The position numbers and the translations under genes are program-made. Of a stretch of DNA of 64,000 bases, positions 45,550-57,956 are shown piece by piece (position 1 is the first letter of the stretch; each line of letters begins with the position of its first letter). This DNA comes from Diphasiastrum complanatum. Taxonomy: Eukaryota > Streptophyta > Lycopodiopsida > Lycopodiales > Lycopodiaceae. Under the pieces are notes generated by a model. The model did no database searches. It was not told where the DNA came from and saw nothing but the letters and a program-made list of their open reading frames with translations. The DNA lies in assembly GCA_029204225.1 (NCBI GenBank), contig CM055114.1, positions 10,787,634 to 10,851,633 on the forward strand, written 5' to 3'.

Positions 45550-47045
45550 ATACAGTATGTACAGTTACATAAAATATAGTATATGCAGTAACTGTGACTA
45601 TGTTGGCATTCACATTAGATTAAACGTGATACGAAAAATTGAAATTAAGTATCATATCAGAGAGATTTTTGGCGCCCAAGCTTTGAAAATAGCAATGGCA
45701 AGGAAACCCAGATCTACAATTGATTCTGTGATTCTTTACAATGAGAAATATGAAGTTGATAACTAGAAGCCAACAAAATATACAAAGAACTCAGGGGTAT
45801 TGCTACATCCATCATCAAAGGGCAATTTTCGACAAAATAAAAGAGCAAAAATGGCTTACAAATCTTATTGGAAAGCAAAAATTTTGGAGCTTAAGACTAC
45901 CCCAGGAGGTCAATCGATATCAAAAGTCTTAGTACAACATGTATATATGCATTCAGAAATCAAAGTACATGATATCAATCCTCATGATCATCAAAAGTGT
46001 AATTGTAAGTATATCAAAACATATGCACTCTACAACAATCATAGGTGATTTCCTTTATTGATGCTCTTCAGATTATGATTTAAATGCTTCAACATTGTTT
46101 TTTCTTTCGAATTTATATCCATCATGCATAAGTGAACGGGAGCCCGCACAATCACTTGCAAGAATATTAGACGTGATTAACTCTGTTGTTGGAAAGCTGC
46201 AATACAGAGGAAGAAGTCCAAAGGAACTTGTTTTTATGAATCTTTATATACGCCACAATCAGATGAAGGTTTTGGCAAGCTCGAAGCAATTCCATTGCCT
46301 AGTTTTCAAAGTGATGAGTGGCCTACTCCTGACAACATTGTTTCTGAATCCTTGAGATGCAAGATACTCATTGATATTAGAAATGCTATGAAGATAAGCA
46401 AAAACTCGAAAATTATTCACCTAAGTTGGTTTATCTCATTACATATATTTGTTGATTTTTTCTCGAGTGCTAGTGTTAATAGAACACCAACTTTATTTTT
46501 TTGCAAGGATTTATCAAATGAAACTTTGTCAGATGTTATGGATCAAGACTGAGATAGTAACGCAAATAATGACATAGAATGCAGGATTAAAAAGTCTTCA
46601 ATGATCTTTCATTATCATATCGAAAAGCAAATGCTCAGTCTCACATTTAGCTACCAGAGATACAAGAAAATTGAAGGTACATGGCTTCCACTGGATCAAG
46701 ACTTTCAACTAAATGGTCACACAAACCGAGTGGAGATAAGCATTATCTACAATGAGGAATATTTGACTATGGTTAAGGTGGAAGAGCATTGGAAGCTTGA
46801 TTTTATTAGAGCAGAGCTCATGCTATTACAAACCAATCTACCGACATATTTCAGATTTATCATCAATGGAAGACTCGTAAGTATGTTTATTGCCATTTCA
46901 AAATAGAACAAAATAATAGAAAATGTCATGATTTACAATTGCACATTCACTAATATTTGTGATGTCACAGATGCAAAAAAGACAAGAGCTCATAACGTGC
47001 TGCAAAGATCTACCTACAACAATCACCATTGTGGGAGAACAATAG
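45550..47045 (+). pseudogene. ORF-X, copy 2
   Basis: Plus-strand copy of 8,357-9,850 with the same exon pattern. The final exons are 46,507-46,876 and 46,971-47,045, joined by a GTAAGT...CACAG intron and ending in CKDLPTTITIVGEQ and TAG. The in-frame TAG after EKYEVDN and a TGA at about 46,550 are shared with copy 1. The probable 46,394-46,506 intron has an altered donor (ATAAGC). An AATAAA polyadenylation signal is at 47,091-47,096. No family was recognised. Confidence 0.5.
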
Positions 47046-47327
47046 TCTCAAATAAACTTTAGTAAATATATGTGTATACACTCTTTCATTCAATAAATGA
47101 AAGCCCAAGTTGGGCATCAGTTTATGTATTTTGTGCTCCCAAATTCATAAAATGGAACAACATTTGATATATCAATGTATATTTTTCTATGAATTCTATA
47201 CATGTGTTCTATGCTATCTATATTTGTTCTGATCTTAATTTAGTATAACTACATCATCTTTTGCACCATCATCAATAACGGGAGGCTGAAGCCTTGCCCT
47301 AGCCAGTATATTCAGGATAATTTCTTG

Positions 47328-47783
47328 ATACTTGAGCTTACTCCTAGAATGAAATCTAGGGTTGGCTAATACTTTGATTACCACAAAATAATAATGTCAG
47401 ACCATATTGATTCAGACTGATATCTGAAAGTAAATTTCTCAACCAAATTGCTTCCTTAGTGGCTTGTGAGGTTGCGATATACTCTGATTATATAGAGGAT
47501 AAACCTATCAAAGATTTCTTGTGACTATTCCAGGAAACAAGACCATTGTTGAGGAAGAATGTAAAATCAGAAGTAGATTTACGAGTGTCTACATCTCCTG
47601 TCCAACTTGCATCTGTGTAACCATTGAGTAAATTGAGTTTGTCATTGTCGACTGCTCCATAACAAATGCAAAAGTCCATAGTAGCTTCAAGATATCTCAT
47701 GACCCTTATAAGAGCCTTCCAATGTGTTATACCAGGGTTAGTCATCCACCTTTGGTGTATTGAATCCAATAGGGTCTTTTCAC
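47328..47783 (-). pseudogene. Copia RNase H, copy 2
   Basis: Direct repeat of 14,484-14,940, starting exactly at the inversion junction 47,327/47,328. It contains LLNGYTDASWTGDVDTRKST and FFLNNGLVSWNSHKKS. The tail next to the LTR was lost with the 229 bp missing at the junction. Confidence 0.85.
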
Positions 47784-48660
47784 ATCGGTTGCTTATAGAT
47801 CTTTACGAGCTACGGAGTTGTCTTTTATGCCAATGATGTGATTCCATAAGGATTCACCGATGTTTTTGAATATGTGCATAGGATCCAATAGATGGTTTAT
47901 CAATAAATTCGTCCAATAGGGTAATTTATGAAAAATAGACAACCATTTCATACCATCAATGGATTCATTCAATGAAGAATTAACGTCATGATGTTTAAGC
48001 CATTCACCATGCCATGTCGCTACTCCCATGCGTGGGGGTGGTGGTGGTGTAGTTAGAGGTTTATCTCCTCGCCCTCCAAAAATTTGCCTATTCAACATTT
48101 GAAAAGGATGATCAAGCGACAAGTGTTTGCGATGATTTTCGTACATCATTTTTTTCAACATATTGTGCTATGTCGACCCTCCAAAAGTGGTCCACAAATA
48201 TAACATGCATTTTAACCCGATGTGGTTAAACCTGCATAGTTCATAAACCAAATTGAACATAAGCTTAGTTAAATATACTCAAATGCTAAACCCTAAAATG
48301 AATAAGATTAATTATATAGATACCTAAACATTCACTTAAATCAGGGTAGTCATGCATAGTCCACATTAGAATTCCACGAACAATGAAGTTCCTTTGTTGT
48401 AAAGGTCTCGAGATGTTGTAAGCTTGAATACCATTCCAAAGAAAGCACAATTCATCAACCAAAGGTGTAAGATACACATCCATCTTCTTGGCCTTGTACT
48501 TTCCTAGAATCAATAAAGCCAACAACAAGTGTCCCGTTTTAATACTTAACCATGGAGGTATGTTATAATTAACGAGCAGAACTGGCCATGTGGACCAAGT
48601 TGACGCTTGAATGCTAAAAGGATTTACGCCATCCATAGCAAGGCCAAATCTCAAATTACA
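47784..48660 (-). pseudogene. CACTA TNP2 fragment, copy 2
   Basis: Direct repeat of 14,941-15,815 with a handful of substitutions (for example PYWTNLLINHLLDPMHI here against PYWKNLL). It has the same intron and the same truncation points. Confidence 0.85.
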
Positions 48661-49074
48661 AGGTTCATTTTTAAACTCGGGCCATTATTTCATCAACTAC
48701 ACCCTAGTTAAATACTTCAGACTTCCAGAAGTACCTACTCAGCATAGGTACATAGTTTCATTAGCTAAGGGTGAAGATAAGAAAATTTGGGAAACTATGG
48801 TAAGTAGCTTAAATCTTGGTATTCAGGGGTATCAAGATGAAATAAACTTTCAGATAATGCACCTGGATTGCACAGACATTGTTTTCGGGAGAGATTGGCT
48901 CTACAGTTTAGGACCTTCCCTCCACAAATTATCAGGAGAACACCCTCAGCTTTCAACATAAAGGCCGAGAGATCCAATTGCATGGGGGGAATGATGTCCC
49001 CAATAGCCCTATGGTCTGCAGTTTAGAGCTCTGTCAGTTAATCGGAGACGGCAACTATCAGGTATTCTTATGTG
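48661..49074 (+). pseudogene. Gypsy aspartic protease fragment, copy 2
   Basis: Direct repeat of 15,816-16,230: LRLPEVPTQHRYIVSLAKGE and MHLDCTDIVFGRDWLYSLGP. The catalytic position is again NSG, not DSG. Confidence 0.7.
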
Positions 49075-50990
49075 ACTTTCAGTTTATATGAAAGTGACTT
49101 TATTGATGTAAATACTGATTTCCTCCGAGATTCTTTTACTGGCCAAAGTTCATCTACTGATGAATTGATCCCTATAGAGAAGTCTAAATGTCTTTTCAAT
49201 TTGTCTATATATTATATAAATGACGATATATATTTTACTACTGTTGATTTATATAAATTTTTTGACTATCGTGAAGATGAGGTTCTATGTTTATTATCCG
49301 GCACAATTTCTGAATTCTCCGACTTTGTAGATTATGAAACAGATGACCTTGTTGTTGGTATTGATTTTGATATGAAGAGGGCTTTCTAATCGGTGAAGAA
49401 TGCCTGACTAAGACTTTATCAAATATTGTTGAGGATGGGCGAGGCAGACCATCTGATGAAGAATTAACGGTATTTATATCCCAGATGGGCTTCCCTCGTC
49501 CATCATTAATGCATTTCACTGATGATTCCACTTCAGTACGTGGTCATTATATTGATCATCTTGATTTGGTTGTTGTTGACAATGAGGAATGTGTAAGTGT
49601 TTAATCACTGAATGTATTTTTGCTAACATATTTCCTATTGCAAGATGCTCTCATAATTGATGATTTTGTTGTGAGAAGAGGTAGTTTCAGACAACACGCA
49701 TCCTCGTTCCAGAGGGATAGTGGACTTGGCCACTATCTTAGACATTTCTTGAAGAATGAGATCTGTATTGCTCATTCCAAGCTGAGCCCAGTTGGGGAGA
49801 GTCTTATAATGGTAGTTAAAGCTTTATCATTTTACCTAGGAAGACATAAATTTGTTAAGACAAATAAGATCATTTTTGTCAAAAGATCCGACAAAGGAGG
49901 ATCCATCTTCAAAGAAAGGCATTTTTGTTGGTTATAGTGAGGTAAGCAAAGCTTACAAGGTTTACAATCCTTCTACTAATAAAGTGATCATTGGAATAGA
50001 TGTCATTTTTTATGAGGGAAATATTCAAAGGTTTCTTCAAAAGTCATGATGTTGTGGTTGGATCTAGAAATTTTGATGTTGATGAAGGGCCTTCATCAAG
50101 TCAAACGACGAGGAGGAAATCAAGGGAAAGACAAACACCTTCAAGGCGCACTTATGATGAAACATAAGCAACTTGTTGGTGGAACAAACTATGCTTTCCT
50201 AACGTCTTTTTATGATCTTACATGTGTAGATTATGCAAGGAACAAAGAGGGGTGGATACAAGCAATGGATTCTGAATATCAAATTCTTATGAAGAATAAA
50301 ATGTGGAGCTTGGTGGAGTTCCCTAAGGACAAGAAAGCTATAGGATGCAAATGGATCTTCAAGGTGAAGACAAACCAAGATGGATCTATCACAACTTCAA
50401 ATTTTGCAAGAGATCAAATGGATAAAAAGTCCATAATTGAACATGCTATCTTTATAGGTGATGGAGCTATCTCTTGGATCTCAAAGAAACAGGCTACAAT
50501 CTGATTGTGAACTAGTGAGGTCGCATACAAAGCACTTACATCTTGCGTAAAGGAGATGTTATCGATCAAGAGAATGGTGAGAGATCTTCACTTGCTGGAT
50601 TTTTTAGAGAGTCTAATCATCTTTTGTGACAACAGTTCATCCCAAAGATTGGCAAGCAATCCTGTCTTTCATGCAAGGAGCAAGCATATTAAGGTGCCAT
50701 ATCATTTTGTGAGAGAACAATCCATAACCAAGGAGGTGGAGCTTCAACATGTTTCTTCAAAAGAATGTGTGGCTGATATCTTCACCAAAGCACTTGGAAT
50801 ACTTGTTTACAAAGCATAGAACATCACTTGGTGTATTCTGAAAGTCTATGCTAAAACTAATTGAAGAGAGAGTGTGAGAATTTGTCAACTAGTTTGATCT
50901 AGTTTGATTATTTGGCGATTTAGGCCAATATGCATTTCATACTTAGAGATAAACTTTATGAAGTTATTTTTAGAATAAATACATTTGAAT
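49075..50990 (+). pseudogene. Unit 2 right arm: gypsy ORFs and copia pol with internal deletion
   Basis: Repeats 16,231-19,190. The gypsy-derived ORFs (FDYREDEVLCLLSGTISEFS) are followed by the copia integrase end (SEVSKAYKVYNPSTNKVIIG), RT start (AIGCKWIFKVKTNQDG) and then, at about 50,396, a direct jump to RNase H (NFARDQMDKKSIIEHAIFIG), skipping about 1.04 kb present in unit 1 (17,552-18,592). RNase H motifs VFHARSKHIKVPYHFVRE and ECVADIFTKALG follow, then the 3' flank. Confidence 0.87.
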
Positions 50991-51865
50991 TACCACTTCT
51001 AGAAAGTGTGGGAAATGTAGAAGGTCAAGTATAGGAGATTCAAATTTGGGAAGTTTGTTCATTGAATCTAGTCCATATCTTTAGTAGGGTCTTGATCTAG
51101 AAGTTTCTATGTAGGAAAACCAAATTTAAAATAAGACATGGACCTTTAAAAATAGATGTAAACATGTGGGCAGAAATACACACTCTCTCTACGACCTTGA
51201 GTATCAAGCCCTTATATAAAATGACAAATGGAGATTGGTGGAACTTCCAAAGGACAAGAAATCTATTGGATGCAAGTGGATCTTCAAGGTGAAGACAAAC
51301 CAAGATGGATCAATCAACAAGTACAAAGCAAGGTTGGTGGAAAAAGGATATGCACAAGAGTATGAAATTGAGTATGACGAGACCTTTGCACTCGTGGCAA
51401 AGATGGTGAGCATCCGGGTCATTATTTCACTTGCTACACTTTTTGGATGTGATCTATGGCAATTAGATATCACAAATGTATTCTTGAATGGTGATCTTGA
51501 GGAGGAGCTGTTTATCGAGCAACCTGAGGGCCATATTTAACATGGAAAGCCAAATCATGTTTGTTTTCTACAAAAGAGTTAAATCTTTATGTCCTGAGTG
51601 CAAGTGATTAACACGATCCCTTTCGTCCTTTTACGTGAGTGGGTCCATGACCATTGATAAATTAATCTCAACAAAGCAAACCATGATCTAGCTATCACCT
51701 AGTCGCAATCATAACAATTAGAACGTAAGCATTAAACAATGATCAATCTGCAATCAAAAACACAATGACAATCTTAGGAGCACACAAAAAACATATTCTT
51801 TCATTCATTTGTTATGTACATATATCCGTGTGTGTCACACTCAATATCCAAAACGGAGTAACCCT
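50991..51865 (+). pseudogene. Second copia RT fragment, copy 2
   Basis: Direct repeat of 19,191-20,060; ORF 51,235-51,540 with SIGCKWIFKVKTNQDGSINK and QLDITNVFLNGDLEEELFIE. From about 51,301 it is also the outer part of a second inverted repeat, whose mate runs 64,000 to 62,023. Confidence 0.85.
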
Positions 51866-52350
51866 ACCTAGGTGTCACTAATGACTAACTCATCTTTCAC
51901 TTGGTGCAAACACATTGGTCCGCCAACATTGTGCACCAACAAGCATTTAAGGTTGACTTTCTACTAAACTCCACTCATGGTAGTCAATGCCAAAAAATGA
52001 ATACTATGGCACCAATGAACAAAGAGATTTTCGGGAATTAGCATATCCTCATTGATACATAAGGCGTGGTTACCGGGGCCCACCTCGGATTTATTATTGG
52101 CGCTAGCAATTTCATCCTCCGTTACAATTTCAAATACACTTTTAGCGCCAAATAAAATTAACGGAAACACATATAAGCTGAAGAAATCACATACGATTAA
52201 GAATTTGCATGCAACGGTCTACTTTAGGGGATTGAATGGCAGCATTAGCGACTTCAGTTGGCGGCGATAAGATGTCGACGCAGCAGCACACTACTAATCT
52301 TCTTCGTATGAATTTAGTGAGTCTATGTTTTTGCTATATTCAATCGCACG
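51866..52350 (+). other. Arm sequence 5' of the protease pseudogene, short conserved ORF
   Basis: Mirrored at 62,925-63,475. The ORF 52,052-52,270 (MIHKAWLPGPTSDLLLALAI..., 72 aa) is preserved in the mirror copy with few changes (62,999-63,217). It might be the 5' part or leader of the protease gene, but no protease motif is present. A TCGCACGTTG stretch at 52,342 marks where the mirror arm jumps to the protease body. Confidence 0.4.
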
Positions 52351-52416
52351 TTGGGTTGCATTTTGTGTATTGTTGATTATACTACACATTGTTTGTTAAT
52401 ATTTTTGTCTTTTTGA

Positions 52417-52438
52417 GAGAGAGAGAGAGAGAGAGAGA
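52417..52438. repeat. (GA)n microsatellite
   Basis: Short GA run between the arm sequence and the CACTA-type MITE. Confidence 0.9.
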
Positions 52439-52558
52439 AGCACACAAGCTCTGTGCCGATTCCTGAATGTTTGATAAATGTTATTCGTACGTGGAGTTGA
52501 GATCCTCTTCTAAGGAGCTTACCCTTCTGGTTATCCACTTTGTCCAACACAATCGTTT

Positions 52559-53350
52559 CACAAGAAAAATATGACAAGTTCCTAGATGTAAAAAAAGAAG
52601 CTTTTTCCTAGTTGCAATTGAACACAACTAGGAAAAAGGAAATACTAGGAAACTTGAAACCATTTCCTAGATGACAACTAGGAAAATTAACTTTGAAATT
52701 TCCTAGATAAGAGACTATAAACTTTTTCCTATATAGGAAAATAAGCTATCTTCAGAAATAGATATCAAATTTGAGCTATCTAAAGTAATAGGAAATACTT
52801 CCATTGATAAGAGATCGTACTTGAACGATTTGAAGCTATTAACATTGATATTCCTATGAACAACCTTGTGCATTACTCGCCAAAGTTGTTTCTCAATTGA
52901 TATATTACATCGAAAGTTGTATCTCAATTGATATATTGCATAGATTATGAGCTACATCAAGTGACAAAGGCACGCCTTTATAATACATAAAAATCTTTTC
53001 TAATTCATAATTTAAAAGGTATCTAGAAAATTAAATGTTTTTCCTGAATTAACTTGATATCACATACATTTTTCTATTTAGAAAAATGTTTTCCTAACAA
53101 TCAAGGGTTTTCCTAGATGAAATATATGCCAAGATACATTTTATTACTAGGAAATTTTTTTCCTAGTTAGAGATGGTGCAAATGTATCTAGGAATGTCAA
53201 TGTTTTCCTAGATAGAATTTGTGCACATACATTTCTTAACTAAAAAAAATGTTTTCCTAGTTAGAAGGAATCTCTAAACTAGTAAAAATCGTCTCTAACT
53301 AGGAAATTCCACAATTTTACTATGTAGGAACATGTCATATTTTTCTTGTG
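52559..53350. mobile_element. Non-autonomous CACTA-type MITE, 792 bp
   Basis: It begins CACAAGAAAAATATGACAAG and ends CATGTCATATTTTTCTTGTG: terminal inverted repeats of about 18-20 bp with CACAAG ends. It is flanked by a 3-bp TTT duplication (52,556-52,558 and 53,351-53,353), the CACTA hallmark. The interior has many copies of TTCCTAG or CTAGGAA in both orientations, acting as subterminal repeats, and no coding capacity. It sits in the part of the left arm that the mirror arm lacks. Confidence 0.9.
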
Positions 53351-53733
53351 TTTAGCTTTGACGTTCAGCAATGCTCATTACATAGAGTTGGAATGTGGTC
53401 ATGAGATTCGGGTTTATACCCGTAGGGTTGCGTAAGGGCTCTTGTGGACAAGATATTCCTTTAGAATCCTTTTAAGCCCAGCCACAAAACCGAGTGTAAT
53501 AACATACCACCCTGCTCATGCGCATGGCTCTCACAAGTTGCTGTGCAAGTGATTGTCAATCAATACACATTGTTTGCCCTGGCAACTGTAGTCAAGATTA
53601 TTACTAGCTACAGCTACCATAATCAAACTGCTAACTTACGATTGGGAAACCCGGTTGTTTAGCCGTATAAGATGAATATTAAAAAAATTTGTATAATTAT
53701 TCAAACAATCCTCTGAGAATAACGTGTGGCTTG

Positions 53734-54801
53734 ATGCAGGTTGTGACTTTATTGGTTCTGAGCTGTTTCGCTCCTGAACTACATGCGGAAATTTCTGAGC
53801 TGTTTCGCTCCTGAACTACAGGAAGTGACTTAACGTGGGTGCAATGTTATCCTTGCCATAGGTGCTCCGAGCAATACGGGACTATACATGATCCTCAAGA
53901 TTCTTCGTCCTCCAAAGAACTCTCGTGCAGCAGCCCTCAATGTTTGAACTTGCGATCAAGAGAATGTGATGGAGGTAACTGCCAAAATCTTTATGGATAC
54001 GGGGACGGCAGTTATTCGAAAGGGGACTTTTCTACTGAGACCATCACCATGACAACAACAAGCGGAGCCCAGGAAGAGATTAACTTCGCCTTTGGATGTG
54101 GCCATGATAATTTCATGTCAACTGAAAATTATGGCACTCTAGATGAAGCGGGCATTGTAGGGCTTGGTCAGAGTCCAGTTTCTCTGATTAATCAGTTGGA
54201 ATCGGTGATTGAACAGAAGTTTGCATATTGTTTGGTGTCCTTTGATGAATCATCTCACCTTGCAAGCGATTTGTTGTTTGGATCTGTTGCGACAATCAAT
54301 ATTCCTGGAGTTCAATCTACCCAATTTCCCAGCGCCGCGGATCGCCCCTCTATTACTTTGGTCTTAATTCACTCAGCGTTGGTGGAAAACGACTGGAAGT
54401 CAATCTCTGGCAGGTGGCACAATCATCGATTCAGGCAGCACTTATACCTCTTTAGAAGGTTCCGCGTATTCTATCATTCGGGACGCATTCAAGGCTGTAA
54501 TAACACTCCCACAAGCAGACGCGCCATCCGGTACCGGATTTTACCTTTGTTATCATTTAGAAGGGGGGAGTAGGTATACCCTTCCCACTCTCACCTTCCA
54601 TTTTATAGATAGCGACTTTAATCCCCCTCCAGCGAACTATTTCATACAGAATCGGAATTTGCTTTGCCTGGGCATGAAGTCTCGTGAAGGCTTTTCTATA
54701 ATTGGCAGTATCATGCACCAGAATTATCATTTTGAGTATGATCTGGGCAATTCTAAACTCTTTTTCGTACGATCCCCATGTGGGTGCGGTACACCATCCT
54801 G
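53734..54801 (+). pseudogene. Plant pepsin-like (A1, nepenthesin-type) aspartyl protease, left copy
   Basis: Starts MQVVTLLVLSCFAPELHA, a plausible signal peptide, then stops after EISELFRS. The body resumes at TGSDLTWVQCYPCHRCSEQY, lacking the Asp of the first DTGS and the propeptide. Plant-type Cys-rich insert (CLNLRSRECDGGNCQNLYGY), FGCGHDN, GIVGLGQSPVSLINQL and FAYCLV follow. After a frameshift near 54,390 comes GGTIIDSGSTYTSLEG (second catalytic Asp), then LPTLTFHF and a C-terminus with SKLFFVRSPCGCG. It would be a secreted or vacuolar endopeptidase. The mirror copy is 62,045-62,915. Confidence 0.88.
53757..53818. repeat. 26-27 bp direct repeat at the protease N-terminus
   Basis: TCTGAGCTGTTTCGCTCCTG plus AACTACA occurs at 53,757-53,783 and 53,792-53,818. 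The second copy ends immediately before GGAAGTGACTTAACGTGG, the sequence encoding GSDLTW, so it marks the joint where the propeptide and the first Asp were lost. Confidence 0.8.
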
Positions 54802-55163
54802 CTGATGACATAAGTACGTATATTGTCTATCTCAAGCGTAGAGAATGTCACAAAGATGATCGTAGTTTACAGACATAAAATCAGATACTTTTCAGAAATT
54901 AGAAGAGATTATATTGTTTAGCTTTGGAGGACTATTCAAATTTGTTTTGCTTATCGATATTTCACAATCTCTTGGTTGTCAGAGTTGTGTCATTTGAGTT
55001 GAGTAATTGAATGCTATTTTGAGTTGAGTAATTATATGCTATTTTGTGTGGCGTACAGTATGAGTAATATGTGTAAACTTTGAGGTCATTTTTATTTGAA
55101 AAAACTTGTATGGTAATAACATATTTCAATTTTCAAGTCTTTCATATAAAGAAAATATGTACC
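54802..55163. other. 3' flank of protease pseudogene
   Basis: No gene. It contains two imperfect GAGTTGAGTAATT(G/A)AATGCTATTTTG repeats near 55,000-55,045. The final 18 bp match the flank of the LTR at 25,746. Confidence 0.5.
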
Positions 55164-57244
55164 TGTTAGAGTCCAAAATATCTCTGTGTTGTTACAAGTT
55201 TGTTGAAAAAATACATAATATTAAGCAAGAAATATAGACAAGGTAGGTAAAATAAAGGGCAACAAAAGTAGAGAAATCGTATTGTAATATGACTGCTTTA
55301 TAACACATGAAAATGATCCACAAAGATGGCTAAAACAAGACCTGAAGCAATATTGTTGTTTTTCATATTTTAGTTGAAAGTATTTATACAAATCTGTTTA
55401 GTTAGGATGCTCGACATTGGGGTGATTTAAGGTGGTCAAGTTTCAACACAAATAAAAGAAAGAATGCAATAAATGCTTCTAGATGGTTAGTATGTGCAGG
55501 TAAGACCCCTCTAAGCTAATTGTATGTTGCATGTTCTTTGAATATCATCATTATTTTCACTATTTTATGGAAAGTTTCTGATAATTTGAACAAAAATGCA
55601 TTGGTTACAATAAAAATTCATCCAAATTGTGGCACATTTTCGGAAAGTATGTACTGTTAACATTTGGCATGTTTATTGTAACAAAATTATTGATGATTCT
55701 ATTAAAAGTTAGCTACAAGTGATAGCCTTTTGAAATTTAGGTACTAGTATTTTATGATAACGACAACATAGTCAGATTAATATTTGTATATATGTTGATG
55801 ATGCTAATATTCATTTTAATGATAGTCTTGGCTACCTTAACATCCATTTATGCCTAGATTATTATTTATTTTCCTACACAATTGTTTTGATACCATACTA
55901 CTATTACCAATTCCTCTATTTGGGGAATGATATCGTATATATTTTGGTTAAAATTCTTCATTTGACAAGCTCATGGACATCTACGTCTATATACATAGCC
56001 CAATGGGGTCATTTTCTACCATAGGAGTCATGCATGACCAATGACGCATGTCAATTGTGCAGCTTGATATGGGTCCACAATGAATTCTGTGTCGAAAATA
56101 GGTGAGTAAATACAGCGGAAGACTTTCCTACTTCCAATGCATGACTACGCCTATCAAAAATCTTTAGCAACTAACTTTGAATAGATACTAAGCGATTAGA
56201 TAGCCAAACATAAAGTATTGAATTCTCACACAACTTCTATCAGTGACAAAAACAATACAGAGATGCACGCATTCTGACACATACTGTACGCAATAAGAAG
56301 ATAGTATTGAATCAGAAAAACAAAAACAGATGCTAATGAGCGCAAAACATTAGAGGATAGAAACCGCGCACTCTAAATCTATCTTTGAGAAATTGAGAAT
56401 AAGTCTGGTATAAGCTCTTCCGCTAATAAGTAGTAGCGCAATAGCAACTCTAAAATATACTCTAAAAGACTGAGCCAGAATGCTCAAGAGAGTTCAAGTT
56501 TGAAAGCTTGATAGAGAGCTAACTACAACACTTCTGGTCATGAACGATCTGCTTGATAAGAGTGTAGGAAGCATCTTGTAATAACACTCAGCCTCTTCAT
56601 GATTCACGATTTATGACTTCTATCACTCTTTACTAATTTTGAGATATATGAACAACTGATTTATACTAAGTAATTAGGTCATCAAATGCGATTGCCAGTT
56701 GGAGTCCATTGGCATTCATCCAGTTCCTTCTCAAAAATTGATTGCTACTAAGACAAAATTGCTATAAACAGTTTGTCTGCATAAATAAATGTAAACTGTC
56801 ATCAAGGAAAAATCAAAAATGCCGAAGTGAGAAAAAATCTCAATAGCGACAAATGCGAAGGTCTTCACTAAAGTGTTTTCCTTAGCATTTGAGACGTTTG
56901 CGAACTCTGCAAGCATGTTCCCCAAAAACTGGGGTAAGACACAATACTTTGCCGAAGTCATTGTCTTAGCATTTTAAGGCATTATAAAAAAGCAAAAAGT
57001 GCAAAATAGATGACACTGCATTTTTACAAGAGATTTCTGACAGGCGAACACTGCATTTTTACAAGAGATTTCTAACAGGCAAAAAATGCAAAAAACCCAA
57101 CACTGTTGCCGAACTGTGTATTTCTGCAGACTGTGTAAAAACGGTTGTAATTTTGCAAACACAAAAAAATCCACTGAAGTAGATAAACAATGGACGAAGA
57201 TTAAAATCAATTAGTTGATGAATAAGAAGGAGAATAATCCAACA
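55164..57244 (-). mobile_element. 2.08-kb copia LTR, second copy (3' LTR)
   Basis: TGTTAGA...CCAACA ends with the same orientation and content as 25,746-27,825, differing by scattered substitutions. The minus-strand polypurine tract AAGGGGGAG adjoins at 57,245. Because both copies adjoin RNase H on the same side, they are two 3' LTRs and not the two ends of one element. Confidence 0.8.
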
Positions 57245-57956
57245 CTCCCCCTTAATTTGAATCCTTGAATGCCTTGAGCTTCAAACTTAGTTCTTAACAG
57301 AACTTTCTGTGTGCTTTCAAGCTTAATGCTTTGGTGAAAATATTTGTTGTCATATCTTGCATTCTATAGTACTGCAAGTTTACCTCCTTTTGCTTTTGAT
57401 GAAGTGATACCTGATTTCAATGTGCTTACTGCTGGACTAAAACTTAGGGTTGGCTGATAAAACAATGGCACTTTGATTAGTCGTCGGAGCATATTGATTA
57501 TGGGCAACATCTGAGAGTAAGTTTCTCAACCAAATTGCTTCCTTTGTAGCTTGAGAGGGTGTGATATACTCTTGTTCAGTGCAAGATAGAGCTACCGTAG
57601 ATTGCTTGCAACTATTCCAAGAAATAGGACCATTGTTGAGGAAGAATGTAAATTCAGAAGTGGATTTATGATTGTCTACATGTCTTGCCCAACTTGTATC
57701 TACGTAACCACTGAGTAAATTGAGTTTGTTGTTTTTGACCGCTCCATAACAAATGAAAAAGTCCATAGTAGCTCGAAGATATCTCATGACTCTGATAAGA
57801 ACCTTCCAATGTATTCGCCAAGGTTAGACACCAGGGTTAGTCATAAACTGACTGAGAGAGCTAACTGTAAAAGTTATGTCTATACTGGTACAGGTCATGG
57901 CGTACATAAGAGAGCCTATAATATTTACTGCTTCTCTTGAATTGTTTGGGGACTAA
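57245..57956 (-). pseudogene. Ty1/copia RNase H
   Basis: The minus-strand ORF 57,437-57,787 shows LLSGYVDTSWARHVDNHKST, FFLNNGPISWNSCKQSTVAL and SCTEQEYITPSQATKEAIWL, followed towards the LTR by the RNase H tail. Upstream residues run to 57,956, where the sequence switches to a different copia family. It is close to 14,312-14,940 in sequence. Confidence 0.85.

Noticed and set aside
25746-57244. One giant retrotransposon bounded by the two 2.08-kb LTRs
   Set aside because: Both LTRs adjoin RNase H and the polypurine tract on the same side, so both are 3' LTRs of separate copies.
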